A stretch of DNA of 64,000 nt from Obelidium mucronatum (Eukaryota; Chytridiomycota; Chytridiomycetes; Chytridiales; Chytriomycetaceae): NCBI GenBank assembly GCA_025765595.1, contig JAIVFH010000010.1, positions 186,001 through 250,000 on the forward strand, written 5' to 3'. Made by a program: the position numbers and the translations under genes. The notes beneath the pieces are model-generated. The model saw only the letters and a program-made list of their open reading frames with translations. It had not been told where the DNA came from and did no database searches. Below, one piece after another: positions 11,448-22,451 of this stretch (position 1 is the first letter of the stretch; the number at the start of each line of letters is the position of its first letter).

Positions 11448-12151
11448 AATGCCAAACAGACCGACTGCGCATTTGTTGGGCACAATCAATCGACCGCTGG
11501 GAATGCACACCAGACTCAAATCAAGAAAACATCTTTGTAAGTGGGATTTCAATTGTTGGAATTGTTTAGTTTAACTTGCGTTGCCAGTCAGACGCAGACG
11601 ATGTCCTTCAAGAAAGTACCAGCGACAAATCAAGCAATTGTGACAGTGAGAGCAGCGGAGATGAAGAGGAGAAGAAGAAGAACTGAAGTTGGAGGAACTC
11701 GAAGATACCAAGCACTATCAATCCCGCCCATTTTGGCAGGAACCTTTCGATATCGGTAAGCGGCCGCCATTGCACAACCCTTTGAATAACATTTTATTGT
11801 ATTTCAATAGTACCTGCTGTCGAATTTGAAGGCCCTGTTCCGCTGCACAATCAATGGAATCTGTATTTGGCTCGACGGAAATTTGGCACCCAATCTCAAA
11901 AGCCTTTAAAATGTTCGCACTGCAATAAGAAAGTCAACAAGGGCCTGTCTCACACACTCACACAAGAAATCTCTGCAAAAATCAATGCAAATTCAAGGGA
12001 TGTCGACGTTCTCAGTGCTTGGAGGGGAATCAAGAAAAACTGGAGGAGCGACAATGTACTCACTGTACAAAAATATTTCCCACGACACCTCATGTGTGAA
12101 CATCGGAACTGCAATGATGATGAGTGTGTAACCTGCAACCTTTTTTTTTGA
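11448..12151 (+). CDS. Putative zinc-binding protein of the transposon region, fragmentary
   Basis: Weak gene model. A coding-like piece follows the intron 11534-11585 (acidic, Ser/Asp/Glu-rich: DSESSGDEEEKKK), its frame shifts inside a GAAGAA tract near 11675, then a plausible intron about 11755-11811 (gtaagc...aatag) leads to the last exon, which ends at 12151. That exon has CSHCNKK, LSAWRGIKKNWRSDN, CEHRNC and ECVTC, so a Cys/His zinc site is likely. It converges with the transposase gene across the 46-bp satellite. It could be a second gene of the same element or a pseudogene. Confidence 0.35.
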
Positions 12152-12220
12152 GTACACTTGGTTAATAAACACTCTTTTACCCAAGTTGTGGGCTCCAATC
12201 AATGCAAGTGTTACTTGTTA

Positions 12221-12496
12221 GCGACTAGTGCGTTTAGCACAGTTGCTTTATTAATGGGAATTGGTAGCAATCAGTGCGTTTAGCACGGTCGCGTTCTTTA
12301 GGGGAATCGGCAGCGACTAGTGCGTTTAGCACAGTTGCTTTATTAATGGGAATTGGTAGCAGCCAGTGCGTTTAGCACGGTCGCGTTCTTTAGGGGAATC
12401 GGCAGTGACTAGTGCGTTTAGCACAGTTGCTTTATTAATGGGAATTGGTAGCAGCCAGTGCGTTTAGCACGGTCGTGTTTCTTAGGGGAATCGATT
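12221..12496. repeat. 46-bp tandem satellite, six units (three 92-bp dimers)
   Basis: The core gtgcgtttagcac recurs at about 12228, 12274, 12320, 12366, 12412 and 12458, exactly 46 bp apart. Two alternating unit types (one continuing agttgctttattaatggg, one ggtcgcgttctttagggg) make a 92-bp higher-order repeat. Each core can form a gtgc/gcac stem. Confidence 0.92.
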
Positions 12497-12517
12497 GACA
12501 GTGATTTAAAAAACAAG

Positions 12518-15309
12518 TCATATATTCTGCAAAAAATCAAGAAACACATTCGTTTCCTCCACAGATAAATCATGATGGTGGTCCATTCGAAACGGGTTAA
12601 GAATATACTGATTTCTTCTTTGGTGGGTAATATCGCCGTCAGCTTGCCAAAGACACTTGGAGTGAGGTTCCCAACAGTCATGAAACACATCAGCAAGCCC
12701 ATTAACATGGTCAATGCGTATCAAAGTGTTTCTTCCGTGTGCGAGCCCTCTAGCAGGTATTCCCCAAGATGTATTACGACCCATCAACACTAGTTCTTTG
12801 AATTCTACTTTCCGAATGTCCTCACGCAGGTGAACAACCATCCCAACTTGTTTCCAGTCATTAAAAAAGTAAAACGATCCCACTTCACATTTCACAGAAG
12901 GCTCACTGTCTGTGATTAAGAGTCGAAGCAGCTTCTTGACCAATGGGTTTGAGCCAAGCTCCTTCATTCCTGGACTGCAAGCATCATGACCACTAAGCAA
13001 GGACAGTAAAGATTCGCGAACGCTGAAGTCCCATGCAACATCTCTGGATGGCCAATGTCTGTTGGAGTTCGCGATATACTTTCGCGAGTCTCCATTCATT
13101 TGTTCAGGAACTTCGACAGCGATTCGTGGCAAGGGTCCCCACACAAAAAAATCATCCGCAACATGACATAGTCTATGGATCTTGTATTTCGATGTTGTGG
13201 CTGGGAATTCCTTTTGGAAGAGACATAAAGTGACCATGGAAGCGCGTTGGAGAAGATTGTAATGCTGAATTCGACTGTTGTATTTCACCGTATATACAAG
13301 CTTTACTAGAAGAGATGTTGCAGCCCAAATCCAACGGAATTCAGGTTTCACCCAACAGAAGAAGAAGGGACCAATTTCCGAAAGCTGCTTCATATCTTTT
13401 CCAACCATACTCCCAATATAGTGAGTTACTTGTTTTGGAGATAAAACCCCAGGATATCTGGCTACAATTGAAAAGAGAGAAGCAACCCGAGGTTTGGAAT
13501 CGGCAGATGAAAATAACTTTTTGCATTCCAAAGCCAGGTACTTGATCCAGCCCAAGGGACCAGTGTGTAATATTTCCGTGGGCGTTTGGGCACTTGGAAA
13601 GAAGGCAGGAAGTTCCAAGTAGATGTTGGGACGTCCGTCTGGAGCAACAACACCCGTTTCTTTCCTGATACGTCCAATTTCTGCATTGGAGGGAGCATCT
13701 TGCATTCTGTTCAATGCGTCTCGAGTCTGCGCTAGGGTTCTGGATTGTTCATTGAGAAACGTGCCTTTCTCCGCCAAACAACATCGGCAATAGAAACTGC
13801 CCTCAGCTCCCACATGTTGACAAATGTTGGAGGCCCTGGGATTATCTACCAGCATAAGTAGCAAACTTGAAACAACAAGGACATGTTTCTTGGTAAAGGC
13901 GTTAAAGACCCGCATTCCATTCGCCAATTCTGAGCCTATCAAATGAACATTCAGTTTTCAACCACAGGAAAAAAGTATAGCATACCAAATTGAAGATCTT
14001 TCAATGATACATCTGCAATATCTTTCCAATCCCCTTCATTTGTTGTTGCAACAAAGTTGATGTGTTTTGATCCATGGAATTGATGAGGTAAAGCTGGGAA
14101 GATAACAAAAAAGTTCTCAAACTTATTATAACGCTTGGATATGTTCCCTGATGTTTCGTCAGAGCTGCAGGCAACTGGAAAGTTGATGACGTCCAGGCCA
14201 TCAGCTGTGGAAAATAATTTCGGACACTGTAGATTGAACAACATTGCGTAGCTTACCTTTAAGAGAAAGAGGCCCACGTTGAATAATAACAACATCTGTT
14301 CCAGTTTGCAAGCAAAAGACACAAGTAAAATTTGAAAGTATATTTGGCCGGAAGGTTTCAACAGATTTGCCGATGGAGCAAAACCCAGGCTTCGGGAAAC
14401 ACAGAATAACACCCTGGTTGTTGCCATGTTGTATAAGGTCCCTGCCGAGAACGTTTAGCACAAAAAAGATGATCATGTGTGGGATATTTACCCTGCGTAC
14501 AGTCTTGTTGTGTTCCAGTCCAAAAACAGTACGGGCGCACGAACAGCAAATGCAAGTGACTCATATAACTCGGATTGTGTGGAATTTGGATTTTCGTCAT
14601 GCTGGGGGCTAGTTCTAATCTCCTTGGCGATACTTGGATTCCCAAAAACTTCTGTAATTAATCGAGGAATGGGTCTCACGTGAATCGAGATGCCAGAAGT
14701 TGAGATGCGCTCTTCTGGAGGAACGCGACAGATTTTTTTCCGCATTGAGAGCAGCTGATGAAGGCGTGGACAAGGGATTTCCAACAATTCAAAAAGTCCC
14801 CACACCAATGCCATCTGCTCAATGCTTAGTCTCCGTCGCTTCCCAAACAGCAAAACAAACATAATTGCAAATGTTTTGTCTGGAAATGGGGCAAAGTAGT
14901 GACTAGTGTTGGGAATATCCAAGTCGGAATCAATATCAAGATCATCCAGTTCTTCCGAAACTTGATCCTCCGAAAACTCTGATCCATAAGAGATATCTGA
15001 TGATACAGATTCAGTTTCGTTTATCTCATTATCCAATCGGATAGGATTCTCATCTGCAGTAAGAGAAGTTGGCTCATCGACAGAATCTGGACGAATGGAA
15101 TCATGTGAATAGAAGTTGAACTGGTCTTGCAACCCAGCTTCAGCAGACAGTTCAAAAAAATCCTCCTGATCTGATTCACGCTCAGACAGCAATGGATCAT
15201 TAGTCTCTTGTTGCTGACATCTTTTTTCATGTTTGGCTAGATATCGCGACCATCGGTCTCCTGTAAAGGCACGCTGGCATCTCTGGCAATGGTTTCTTTC
15301 AATGGTCAT
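12518..15309 (-). CDS. Plavaka-like transposase with N-terminal C2H2 finger
   Basis: Four exons on the minus strand (15309-14492, 14441-14257, 14204-13986, 13935-12518) join in frame through 50-52-nt introns to 879 aa, so the gene looks intact. The N-terminus has a C2H2-like finger (CQRCQRAF...HEKRC) followed by an acidic region. Diagnostic blocks of Plavaka-type fungal transposases follow: SDETSGNISKRYNKFENF, then DNPRASNICQHVG and FYCRCCLAEKG. It cuts and pastes its own element; which residues form the DDE triad cannot be fixed without an alignment. Transcribed away from the accessory gene at 15432. Confidence 0.75.
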
Positions 15310-15431
15310 GTCACAGGATCACAGTATTTTCCCGATCTTGTTTCAACAGTATCAATTGCGTCATTTTTCACGGCCTTAAATTTTGGTGTCTTTCAACTGT
15401 CGTTATCGAAAGTTTCCATCAAATATGACAT

Positions 15432-16504
15432 TTGGCGGGTATTTCCTTTCCTTCCAGCTGTTTTGCTTGTTTAAAACAATATTCTAGGTCTTCCAGCCAG
15501 AGCAATCAAGGCCCTCTGGGCCGCTCTCTGCAGTTTCGCACTCAGCAACAATTGCCCTCCGAACAGCAGTACCCATCCCTACAGCAATACACATCCTTGC
15601 AACAGTTTCCACAGTTGCCACATTTTCAAGATGAAAATCTAGTACCCATCTTGAGAACAATCCAGGCGGCCATCGACGATCAAGGTGCAAAACTAACCAA
15701 CTTGCAAGGCTGCGTGGAGTCCAATGCAACAACAATGACTCAAATGCAGCAAAACCTTCACCGTGTAGCAACCCAAGCTGCAACTGTGGACACGGTTCCT
15801 ATGGGAATGCAGGCCTCAATTAAAACATATGTTCATCGTGTCCTGTACAGTAAGACGATCAAGAAGTACCCGGCCGAAATGCCAAAGAATGCCATCAAAG
15901 TAAGCAGTCACAAGTGTAAATCTATGTATTCATGGTTACTTTTTTTAGCGGTATCTTTTGGGCCAACATGCCGATCTCATCAATGGGTATACTCCTGAGC
16001 AAGAGTTTATTTACAATGCAAAAGCAACGAAACTGTACGAAAATGTGAGAGATCGATTTGTCAAGACGGTTAGTATGTAACTTAAACTTGAAACACTTGA
16101 TGTACATGGAACTCATTACTCTCAGATCAAGGGCACCTACAACAAGAAGCGCAATGGCAATCTCAAACTTCCAGCATATACTCGAAGCATTTACGGCAGT
16201 GAATGCAGTGTTGATGATGAATTGCTGAAGCGTGCCGCTGTGCTTGTGAGTTTTTTTTTGTGTTTTTCTCAGCCACATCTCTAAAGGAATGAAACAGCGC
16301 CATGTTCGGCAAAACCTTCATCCAGGTGACAGTTTTATGGAGAAGCTTTCGCAAAAGTTTGCCGACTTGGAGGCGTTAACAGAGGCGTCCCGCATAACTG
16401 AATTGAACACTATCAAGGCCAACGATGAGGCAAATCCATTGTTTCAGGATGATATGGCAGTTCGAGACAATAGCGGCGAAGATTTTGACCCTGGTAGCTT
16501 TTAA
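15432..16504 (+). CDS. Accessory gene divergent to the transposase
   Basis: Exons about 15432-15899, 15949-16068, 16126-16245 and a last one from about 16273 to 16504. The first three junctions keep frame; the last needs a 1-nt shift or another acceptor. The N-terminus is Gln/Ser-rich (LPSEQQYPSLQQYTSLQQF) with a short coiled coil; later exons are charged (GTYNKKRNGNLKLPAYTRS, VDDELLKRAAVL); the C-terminus is acidic. No known catalytic motif. Its start lies about 120 bp from the transposase start, in the opposite direction, the common layout of two-gene DNA transposons; a DNA-binding or regulatory role is inferred. Confidence 0.5.
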
Positions 16505-18085
16505 GAAAAAATAATCAGGATTGCAATTAATGTCAATTTTTCTTTTTCTTTTGTTGGTCTTTTACAATAAACCTGGTTCTATATTAATAATGGCTGGTGC
16601 TTCAAGCAACTAGTTTTTGTTTACGGCTTTTCAGTGCATCACGTGACTTGCAATTTCGATCGGATCTTCTCCAGAAAAGCTGCAGCACAGCTGCTCTAAT
16701 TTCGTACGTGATACTCCTTTGTCTTCTGCAGGAACTTCCACGAAATTCCAGCAACAAAACCTGCCGATTTCCAACCGATTTCCGACCGATTTCCGACAGA
16801 ACAACCACTGGAATTCGTCTGGTGGTCTGTGCGGCCGGAAACGGCCGCTTTGAACCTCAGGCAAACGCTCCGGAAAATCCGGTGGGCTTCCAGACTCTTA
16901 CCGGCAGATTGACGACCCCCCCATATTGGGGGTGTATGCTCTTCTCGATTTCCAGCTTAAAGCACCCTGGTGTTTTGACAAAAGCACCCCGGTGTACCTA
17001 CAAAAGCACCCCGGTGTAACGACAAAAGCACCCCCATCATGCTCATGCAACAAAAGCAAACCAACACAAAGAAAATCAAAGCTCTCTTTATTAATAAATG
17101 ATACTTTCTTGCTGCAATTGACAAGAGAGAGCCTGGGATATCTCTGAACAGTACATCGAAACTCACCGCTGCATAAGAACCTGTCAGTTTGAATTGATGG
17201 CATTCCTGAAATGGGAAAACGCAACATTCAGGAAAACTACGCAAGGACAACTGCAGTCAAAACCTGTCAATAATAATAGATGGTGTTTTGTGAACCTTAC
17301 GATAACTTATACCACAACTAACCTGCAACACAGCTATTCGGTGGTATCGATCGAAGCTTCAATCGACGTCTTGAGGCTGAGCGAGTACCTCCAGCTATCG
17401 AGCGATGGTTTCGAAGTATGATAATGCTGATGACGCCCCGGTTATCGGCAGCTTCCAGCCCTGCTTCGATGACCCCTTTAAGGCGACATGGGACTTTTTT
17501 CGCAACTGTGCGCTGAATTGGGTATTATTTGCTGAAGTTGGTTGTGGGGTAGGCACCAACAACTTGACAGAAGATCGATCCTTTGAACATTTGCAGCCTG
17601 CTAGCGTAGCAACTTCATGCTGTCGCGTGCCATGTGGATGTCCCTCGCGGAACCGTGTGACAACAAAAGCAGCTGTGATGGTTTGTGATGGTTGTATTTG
17701 CTGAGACGTTGGGATATGTCAAAGTAATAAATGACCATTACCATTGGCGTTGGCCGTTGTGAGTCCTTCAGAGTAGCTTTCTTTGAGACTTGGATCGATG
17801 GAGGGGTTTCGACAGTCTGTTTGTGGTTGTAAGCATCCCGAAACCAGAAAAGACTGTTAAACCCTCTGCGCCGCCAAACCCATCTATCTCTCTATTAGAG
17901 TTCTTACCAAATCCTCGCTGTAGCATATCAGCGGTAGGCTTACGGGGTTGGCAGTCGTTGCCGGCGTGAGTCACTAGGTAGGTGCTTCAATGGTTTTCAA
18001 CATTTCGTTTTCAAGAAACTTGAAAATTCGTGAGAGCATACTAACCACCGTATATCCCCCAGAAGTTCAAACACAGAAAAAAAAT
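16505..18085. other. Long stretch without a recognisable gene
   Basis: Contains a GC-rich block (16780-16920), a cccccatattggggg palindrome (about 16917-16931), short tandem repeats (16959-17040) and AT-rich sequence. An ORF at 17405-17704 (99 aa) shows no family features. Nothing here can be supported as a gene. Confidence 0.5.
16959..17040. repeat. Short tandem repeat, ~22-bp unit, about four copies
   Basis: The unit reads acaaaagcaccccggtgta with a variable 3-nt linker. The first copy has cctgg for ccccgg, the last is truncated after agcaccccc. Confidence 0.85.
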
Positions 18086-18619
18086 ATGACCTCGTATCTC
18101 GTCACCGCCTGCCAAGAGAGCTTCGCCAATTTCACAACGGCAGTAGCAGAATCATCTTCCAACCGCAAGAACGGATACAACTATCTATGTGCCAGTGAAA
18201 CTGTGCATCAGTTCAATGCAACTTGCGCTGCCCTTGGACCCACCTACAACTTCACAGCCGGAGTCTTATTCTTGGATTCATTCTGCAGAAACGAAACCAT
18301 GGCTATTGGCGGCAGCGTTTTGTCGAATGAGACTCAAGGCAACAGATGTTCGCAAGGGTTTCTTACGCTTGCTCAAACAATCAGTGTCACAAGCACTTCG
18401 TCTCTATGCCAAACATTGCCGGAGTCGTTAAATAGCTTCAATGCATCGTGTGGGCCCTTCCTTGACTTGAGCAGTGGTGGATCTGCGTTTGATCAATCAT
18501 GTCATCCGACTCTCGATTTCTGGCAAACCAAAACTGGATTATATCTGTTTCTTTTCGGAGGTATTGCTTTGGTGGTTTTTGGACTTTCATGTTGCTTTGG
18601 TTGTTGTTGTGCCTGTTAG
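18086..18619 (+). CDS. Cys-rich single-pass membrane protein, paralogue B
   Basis: 177 aa from the ATG at 18086, chosen because it aligns with the start of paralogue A (9676); an in-frame ATG at 17990 would add 32 residues. Same architecture: glycosylation sequons and conserved cysteines (CQESF, TYNFTAGVL, LDSFCRN, QGFLTLAQT), a C-terminal hydrophobic helix and a Cys-only tail (CCFGCCCAC). The two paralogues lie about 8 kb apart in the same orientation with the transposon region between them, suggesting a tandem duplication later split by insertion. Function unknown. Confidence 0.8.
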   Translation: MTSYLVTACQESFANFTTAVAESSSNRKNGYNYLCASETVHQFNATCAALGPTYNFTAGVLFLDSFCRNETMAIGGSVLSNETQGNRCSQGFLTLAQTISVTSTSSLCQTLPESLNSFNASCGPFLDLSSGGSAFDQSCHPTLDFWQTKTGLYLFLFGGIALVVFGLSCCFGCCCAC

Positions 18620-18751
18620 TGGTATTCCTCCGATTTAATCAATATTTACTTTTAATTAAAAGTATCTTTTTTTGGGATAGAATCCATTCTTTACCAAAAC
18701 AAAAAACATTTGTGATTTTCTAAACGCTTTTTTCCACCCTCGTGATGTTAA

Positions 18752-19907
18752 TTAAAAGTCTGTCGCGTTATCTATGGCATTGCGCCAAACGCATTCCTTA
18801 ATTCTCGCCATCTGTTCAGGGAATTCCGGCAGCGTTATCAACTCTCCATTAGACAGCTTGATATTCTTTACTTCCACCATGATTCTCAATGAACCTAAAT
18901 ACAAGTTAATATTTAATACAAAACCTTTCATGAGGAAAGGGCCGAGACTCAACTTGTTACGAACGCTCCCACCCAATTCCTCACAGACCCAACAGAAGGA
19001 AACTCGAATAAAAAAGGAATATTCAAGTCTCGACACGCGTGTTGAACATTCTTGAGAATCGTTCCATTAAGAACAAACTCCTGAGGTGCTGATATAACTC
19101 GTAAACTACTACCACCACTGACAACAGTTTCGTCTTTTACGAGGACAAAAAAGTTGGATGTGAGGCCTTCGTAAATGTTTCCATTGTCATCTGTGAGGAG
19201 GAGTTCGTTGATTCCTGGTTTCATTGCTGCAAGTTCGAGTGGTTTTCGGTCTCTAGAGAAGTTGTATGCGCAATTTAAAACCGGGTATGTATGCTTCGTA
19301 TTCAAGGAAGGCGAGCTGTACCGCGACCACTGAGAATCCTTGATGCGAGGATTTATTCGAGGACTTCCATAAAAAGCCACCGTACATGGAAGAAATATGA
19401 ATGCAAGCTGATATTCAATATGAATGAGTAGATCCACAGTTTCATTACTGGTTGGTTCCAGCATCAGGATTGTGATTGTGGATTCATCCGTAATGCCATC
19501 TTTCGCCAAGGTCTGAGTCGCCGAGTAATATTCGGAGATTGTTGATTTCAGCATGTACTCGACTGATTGTTTCATTGCTTCCACGTTCCATGCCTTGCTA
19601 AGGTTCTGGGAAGTGGTACTGCGGGTATCATTGCTCCAGTCCATACCGATCCACGAATCAAGCAACCGAGAAATGTGTGCCTTTCCGTTTATAACTTTCG
19701 TCTTTTCGATTGTGCGAGTTGCAGTGTATGCTCCTTCGAAACAGTCAGTCGATTGTTCCGATATTTAGCTGGCCCTCACGAACCTCGTGGATACTCCAAG
19801 AGAAAGTCCTTTTTCGTACGCTCAGTTTCGATCCGGGTACATCCTTCCCGAAGGATCCCATCAGAGTCAAGAGTACTTCGCCATTCAAACGGATGTGTTT
19901 TTGACAT
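18752..19907 (-). CDS. Class IV PLP-dependent aminotransferase (BCAT / aminodeoxychorismate lyase fold)
   Basis: Four exons (19907-19784, 19733-19322, 19252-18954, 18894-18752) join in frame to 325 aa through 50-, 69- and 59-nt introns; the 69-nt one is a multiple of three and would otherwise be read as an insertion. Fold markers in order: EYPRGAYTATRT near the N-terminus, NPRIKDSQWSRDRK (the Lys here is the likely PLP lysine), GINELLLTDDNGNIYEGLTSNF (split here only for length: the EGLTSNF block is the class IV signature), and GAFVTSSLRI near the C-terminus. Such eukaryotic proteins are of unsettled substrate; the fold is clear, the reaction is not. Confidence 0.85.
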
Positions 19908-20012
19908 GTTTATTCTCATTAACCCATCCCGCCCCCAAAACACCCCAAATGGCGCAATCCGAAATAAATACAACCAATTCCCGTATCATCCAGTAACAGC
20001 ATTTGCTCCTTT

Positions 20013-20579
20013 TTACTTTGAGGATTGGTACTTGGTGACAGCCTTTGTGCCTTCAGAAACAGCGTGCTTCGCGAGTTCACCTGGCAAAATCAAACGGACA
20101 GAAGTCTGGATTTCACGGGAAGAAATGGTGGATCTCTTGTTGTAAGCGGCAAGCTTAGAGGCTAGTGAGGGAGGGAAAGGATAGTGTTAACAAAGACACT
20201 CAACCCACAGCCAGCAAAAACACGACGCCTTTCAAAACAATCACACACGCACACACCTTCGGAAGCAATGCGCTCGAAAATGTCGTTGACAAACGAGTTC
20301 ATGATGCTCATGGCCTTGTTGGAGATACCCGTCTCTGGGTGCACCTGCTTCAACACCTTGTAAATGTAGGAAGAGTACGACTCGGTTCTCTTCTTGTTCT
20401 TCTTCTTGTTGACGCCGTCCTTGGTCTTCTTGGCGGCAGTCTTGGCTGGGGCCTTTCCGGCTGGCTTCTTCTCGGCTGGGGCCTTTCCTCCTTCCTGTTT
20501 GCGTATTTGGTTAGCGGCCGTTGTGCTAACATGTTGGTTGTATGTTTTCTCTCGCTGTTTTGGTTACCTTTGGTGGCAT
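20013..20579 (-). CDS. H2B: Histone H2B
   Basis: Core histone partner of H2A. Exons 20579-20568 (only MPPK), 20494-20257 and 20161-20013 join to 132 aa. The N-terminal tail is Lys/Ala/Pro-rich ([15 protein letters not shown]), followed by the histone fold ([43 protein letters not shown]) and the ubiquitinated C-terminal helix AVTKYQSSK. Two introns of 73 and 95 nt are present, unlike the intronless replication-type histone genes of many organisms. A neighbouring H2A gene, often paired with H2B in fungi, is absent. Confidence 0.96.
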
Positions 20580-20917
20580 CTTTGTTTTTGAAGTGTTTTT
20601 TTTTTTATTTTCGTTGGACTTTGTTGTTTCTTGTGAAGTTCGGACAAAACCAAGCAGTCGCCGCCCGAACACGTTCCAACGACTACTCGAAAAGATGCTT
20701 TTTTTCTCTAGGAATCAGCCCTTTAGTTATGCATTCTGGAACTGATTCTGGAGTTATACTTGTCGTTTCAAAGGACAGGCACAGTACTCTGATGTGTCAT
20801 ATCATATTGTCTGGATATATCTGCAATACTTTGTGACTTGGTTGGGAGGCAATAGGGCCACTCAAAGTTCACACAACAATTTGGTGTCTGTCCCTGTAGC
20901 ACAGCTGGATCCACCCA
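20580..20917. other. Intergenic region between H2B and F-box/LRR gene 1
   Basis: Divergent intergenic space. Its last ~100 bp (from about 20823, tttgtgacttggttggg ... cacagctggat) closely match the DNA just upstream of F-box/LRR gene 2 (22371-22450), showing that the promoter was duplicated with the gene. No ORF of note. Confidence 0.6.
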
Positions 20918-22135
20918 ATGCCACAACCACAAGGCCCTTCCATTGACCCTAGAGAAACAGTAGATCTACAATCCAATCAACGAATCCACAGGACTGGTCT
21001 GACCGACTGCCCCACCGAAGTCGCCGCCTTCATCTTCAGCTGGATCAAACCACAGCAAGTCGTCAAGTTCAGGCTTCTCTCAAAGGCTTTCGCAGCATGC
21101 TTGGACACAAGAGCATTTGGCGTGATGAACCTCCAAAAGTTCGTACCCATTACAAAGACACAAACAGTGTTGGGACCGGAACACATTGAGCTCCTTTTCA
21201 ATTCTTCGAATGGCTATCGATCCGCGTTTCCGTCGTTCTGTGGCTCCGTGTTTGGGATTAAAGACATTCAACTGGTTCGAAGTCCGATTCCTGAGTCGTT
21301 GGGCGAATTCGTTGCGCTTGTATCCTTGATACTGTTGTCAGAGCGCGTATCGGGAGAAATTCCTCATAGTCTGGGAAACATTGGCCAGCTTCAAGTACTG
21401 AATTTAAGAATGAATACGCTTCATGGATGCATCCCCCCGTCGTTCGGGAAGCTTCTTCAGCTAAACATTTTGAATTTGGAGGACAATTTGCATACTGGAC
21501 CAATCCCTGATTGTCTTGGAGGCTTGGGTCAGTTAACAGCACTGAACCTTTCTTGCAATCACCTCATGGGCCCGATCCCCAATACATTCGGATTGCTAAG
21601 CCGTTTGAAGATCTTGAACTTAAATAGCAACCACCTTACTGGTACTATCCCTGATACGCTTGGCGGACTTGTTCAGCTTATAGAGCTGAAACTGTACGGG
21701 AACTTTCTTATCGGCCCGATTCCTTTCTCATTGGGAAAGCTGATATCCCTGACAATTCTGGAGTTGGGGTATAATCAACTGTCTGGATGTATTCCAGACA
21801 TATTTGAGACCCTTCCCGCTCTGCGCACACTCAATTTAGAGAACAACCAACTTACCGGTAGCGTTCCCCGCGCGTTGAGGAACAGGACTCGCTTCATGGC
21901 TTTGAATGTGCAGCAGAACCTGTTGGAGCGAGATAGTCAGGATGTGAGCTACAAATGGGATTTATTTGCTGGCCTGGTGACAGCAAAGAGTCACTCTGCT
22001 CGTGAAAACAAATTCCGTCATTTCCTGAAACAATATGAGTCGCTGCCAGCCCGTCATTTTTGCGAAATCTGTACTGCAGAGTTTGTCTATTTTGATCCCC
22101 GACTCTCAAATACCAATAATAAACTGAGATTCTGA
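20918..22135 (+). CDS. F-box / plant-type LRR protein, copy 1
   Basis: 405 aa, intronless. An F-box-like helix bundle is near the N-terminus (LTDCPTEVAAFIFSWIKPQQ, then KFRLLSKAFAACLD). From about residue 140 there are roughly eight 24-residue repeats of the LxxLxxLxLxxNxLxGxIP type (LNLSCNHLMGPIP, LNLNSNHLTGTIP), usual in plant receptor kinases. A conserved tail follows (KFRHFLKQYESLPARHFCEI, CTAEFVYFD). No signal peptide or TM, so probably cytosolic; an SCF substrate receptor is inferred from the F-box. Copy 2 lies 316 bp downstream. Confidence 0.82.
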   Translation: MPQPQGPSIDPRETVDLQSNQRIHRTGLTDCPTEVAAFIFSWIKPQQVVKFRLLSKAFAACLDTRAFGVMNLQKFVPITKTQTVLGPEHIELLFNSSNGYRSAFPSFCGSVFGIKDIQLVRSPIPESLGEFVALVSLILLSERVSGEIPHSLGNIGQLQVLNLRMNTLHGCIPPSFGKLLQLNILNLEDNLHTGPIPDCLGGLGQLTALNLSCNHLMGPIPNTFGLLSRLKILNLNSNHLTGTIPDTLGGLVQLIELKLYGNFLIGPIPFSLGKLISLTILELGYNQLSGCIPDIFETLPALRTLNLENNQLTGSVPRALRNRTRFMALNVQQNLLERDSQDVSYKWDLFAGLVTAKSHSARENKFRHFLKQYESLPARHFCEICTAEFVYFDPRLSNTNNKLRF

Positions 22136-22451
22136 ATGCATATTTTTTTTAGCTCAGAAATGCATTACTCAATTACTTCTTCATTGGACTTTTAATTGAA
22201 GATTTCAAGTGCCTGACCTGGCTGTAATAAAATTAGACTGGGATTACGGACCATTTTAAAAATATTATTTTGTCCGCACTGCCCGACTGCGCAATCATTG
22301 ATTCTGGAAGAACAGGAACAAGACTCTAACGTTCCATAACATATTCTCTGCACATCTCTGCAGTACTTAACTTTGTGACTTGGGTGGGGCCACTCAAATC
22401 TCACTCCATTTGATTGCCACCTGGTCCCTGAAGCACAGCTGGATTTACCAA
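22136..22451. other. Intergenic region between the two F-box/LRR genes
   Basis: AT-rich 3' flank of copy 1 followed by an upstream block resembling that of copy 1 (tttgtgacttgggtgggg ... agcacagctggat). Nothing else seen. Confidence 0.6.

Larger units (their letters stand above)
12210..16504. mobile_element. Plavaka-like (CACTA-type) DNA transposon, borders not defined
   Basis: Minimum extent covers a 46-bp satellite, a minus-strand Plavaka-like transposase (12518-15309) and a divergent accessory gene (15432-16504). The satellite units contain ctagtg, the reverse complement of CACTAG, which fits subterminal repeats of CACTA elements but proves nothing alone. I could not find matching terminal inverted repeats or target-site duplications by eye. 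The zinc-finger-like gene at 11448-12151 may belong to it too. Confidence 0.6.

Noticed and set aside
11254..11508. 84-aa minus-strand ORF
   Set aside because: No domain, unusual basic tail, antisense to the putative first exon of the zinc-binding gene.
12221..12496. CRISPR array
   Set aside because: Regular 46-bp units, but there are no unique spacers: the whole unit repeats. Eukaryotic context, no cas genes.
17405..17704. 99-aa ORF in the gene-poor stretch
   Set aside because: No family motif, signal or membrane segment, no intron logic around it.
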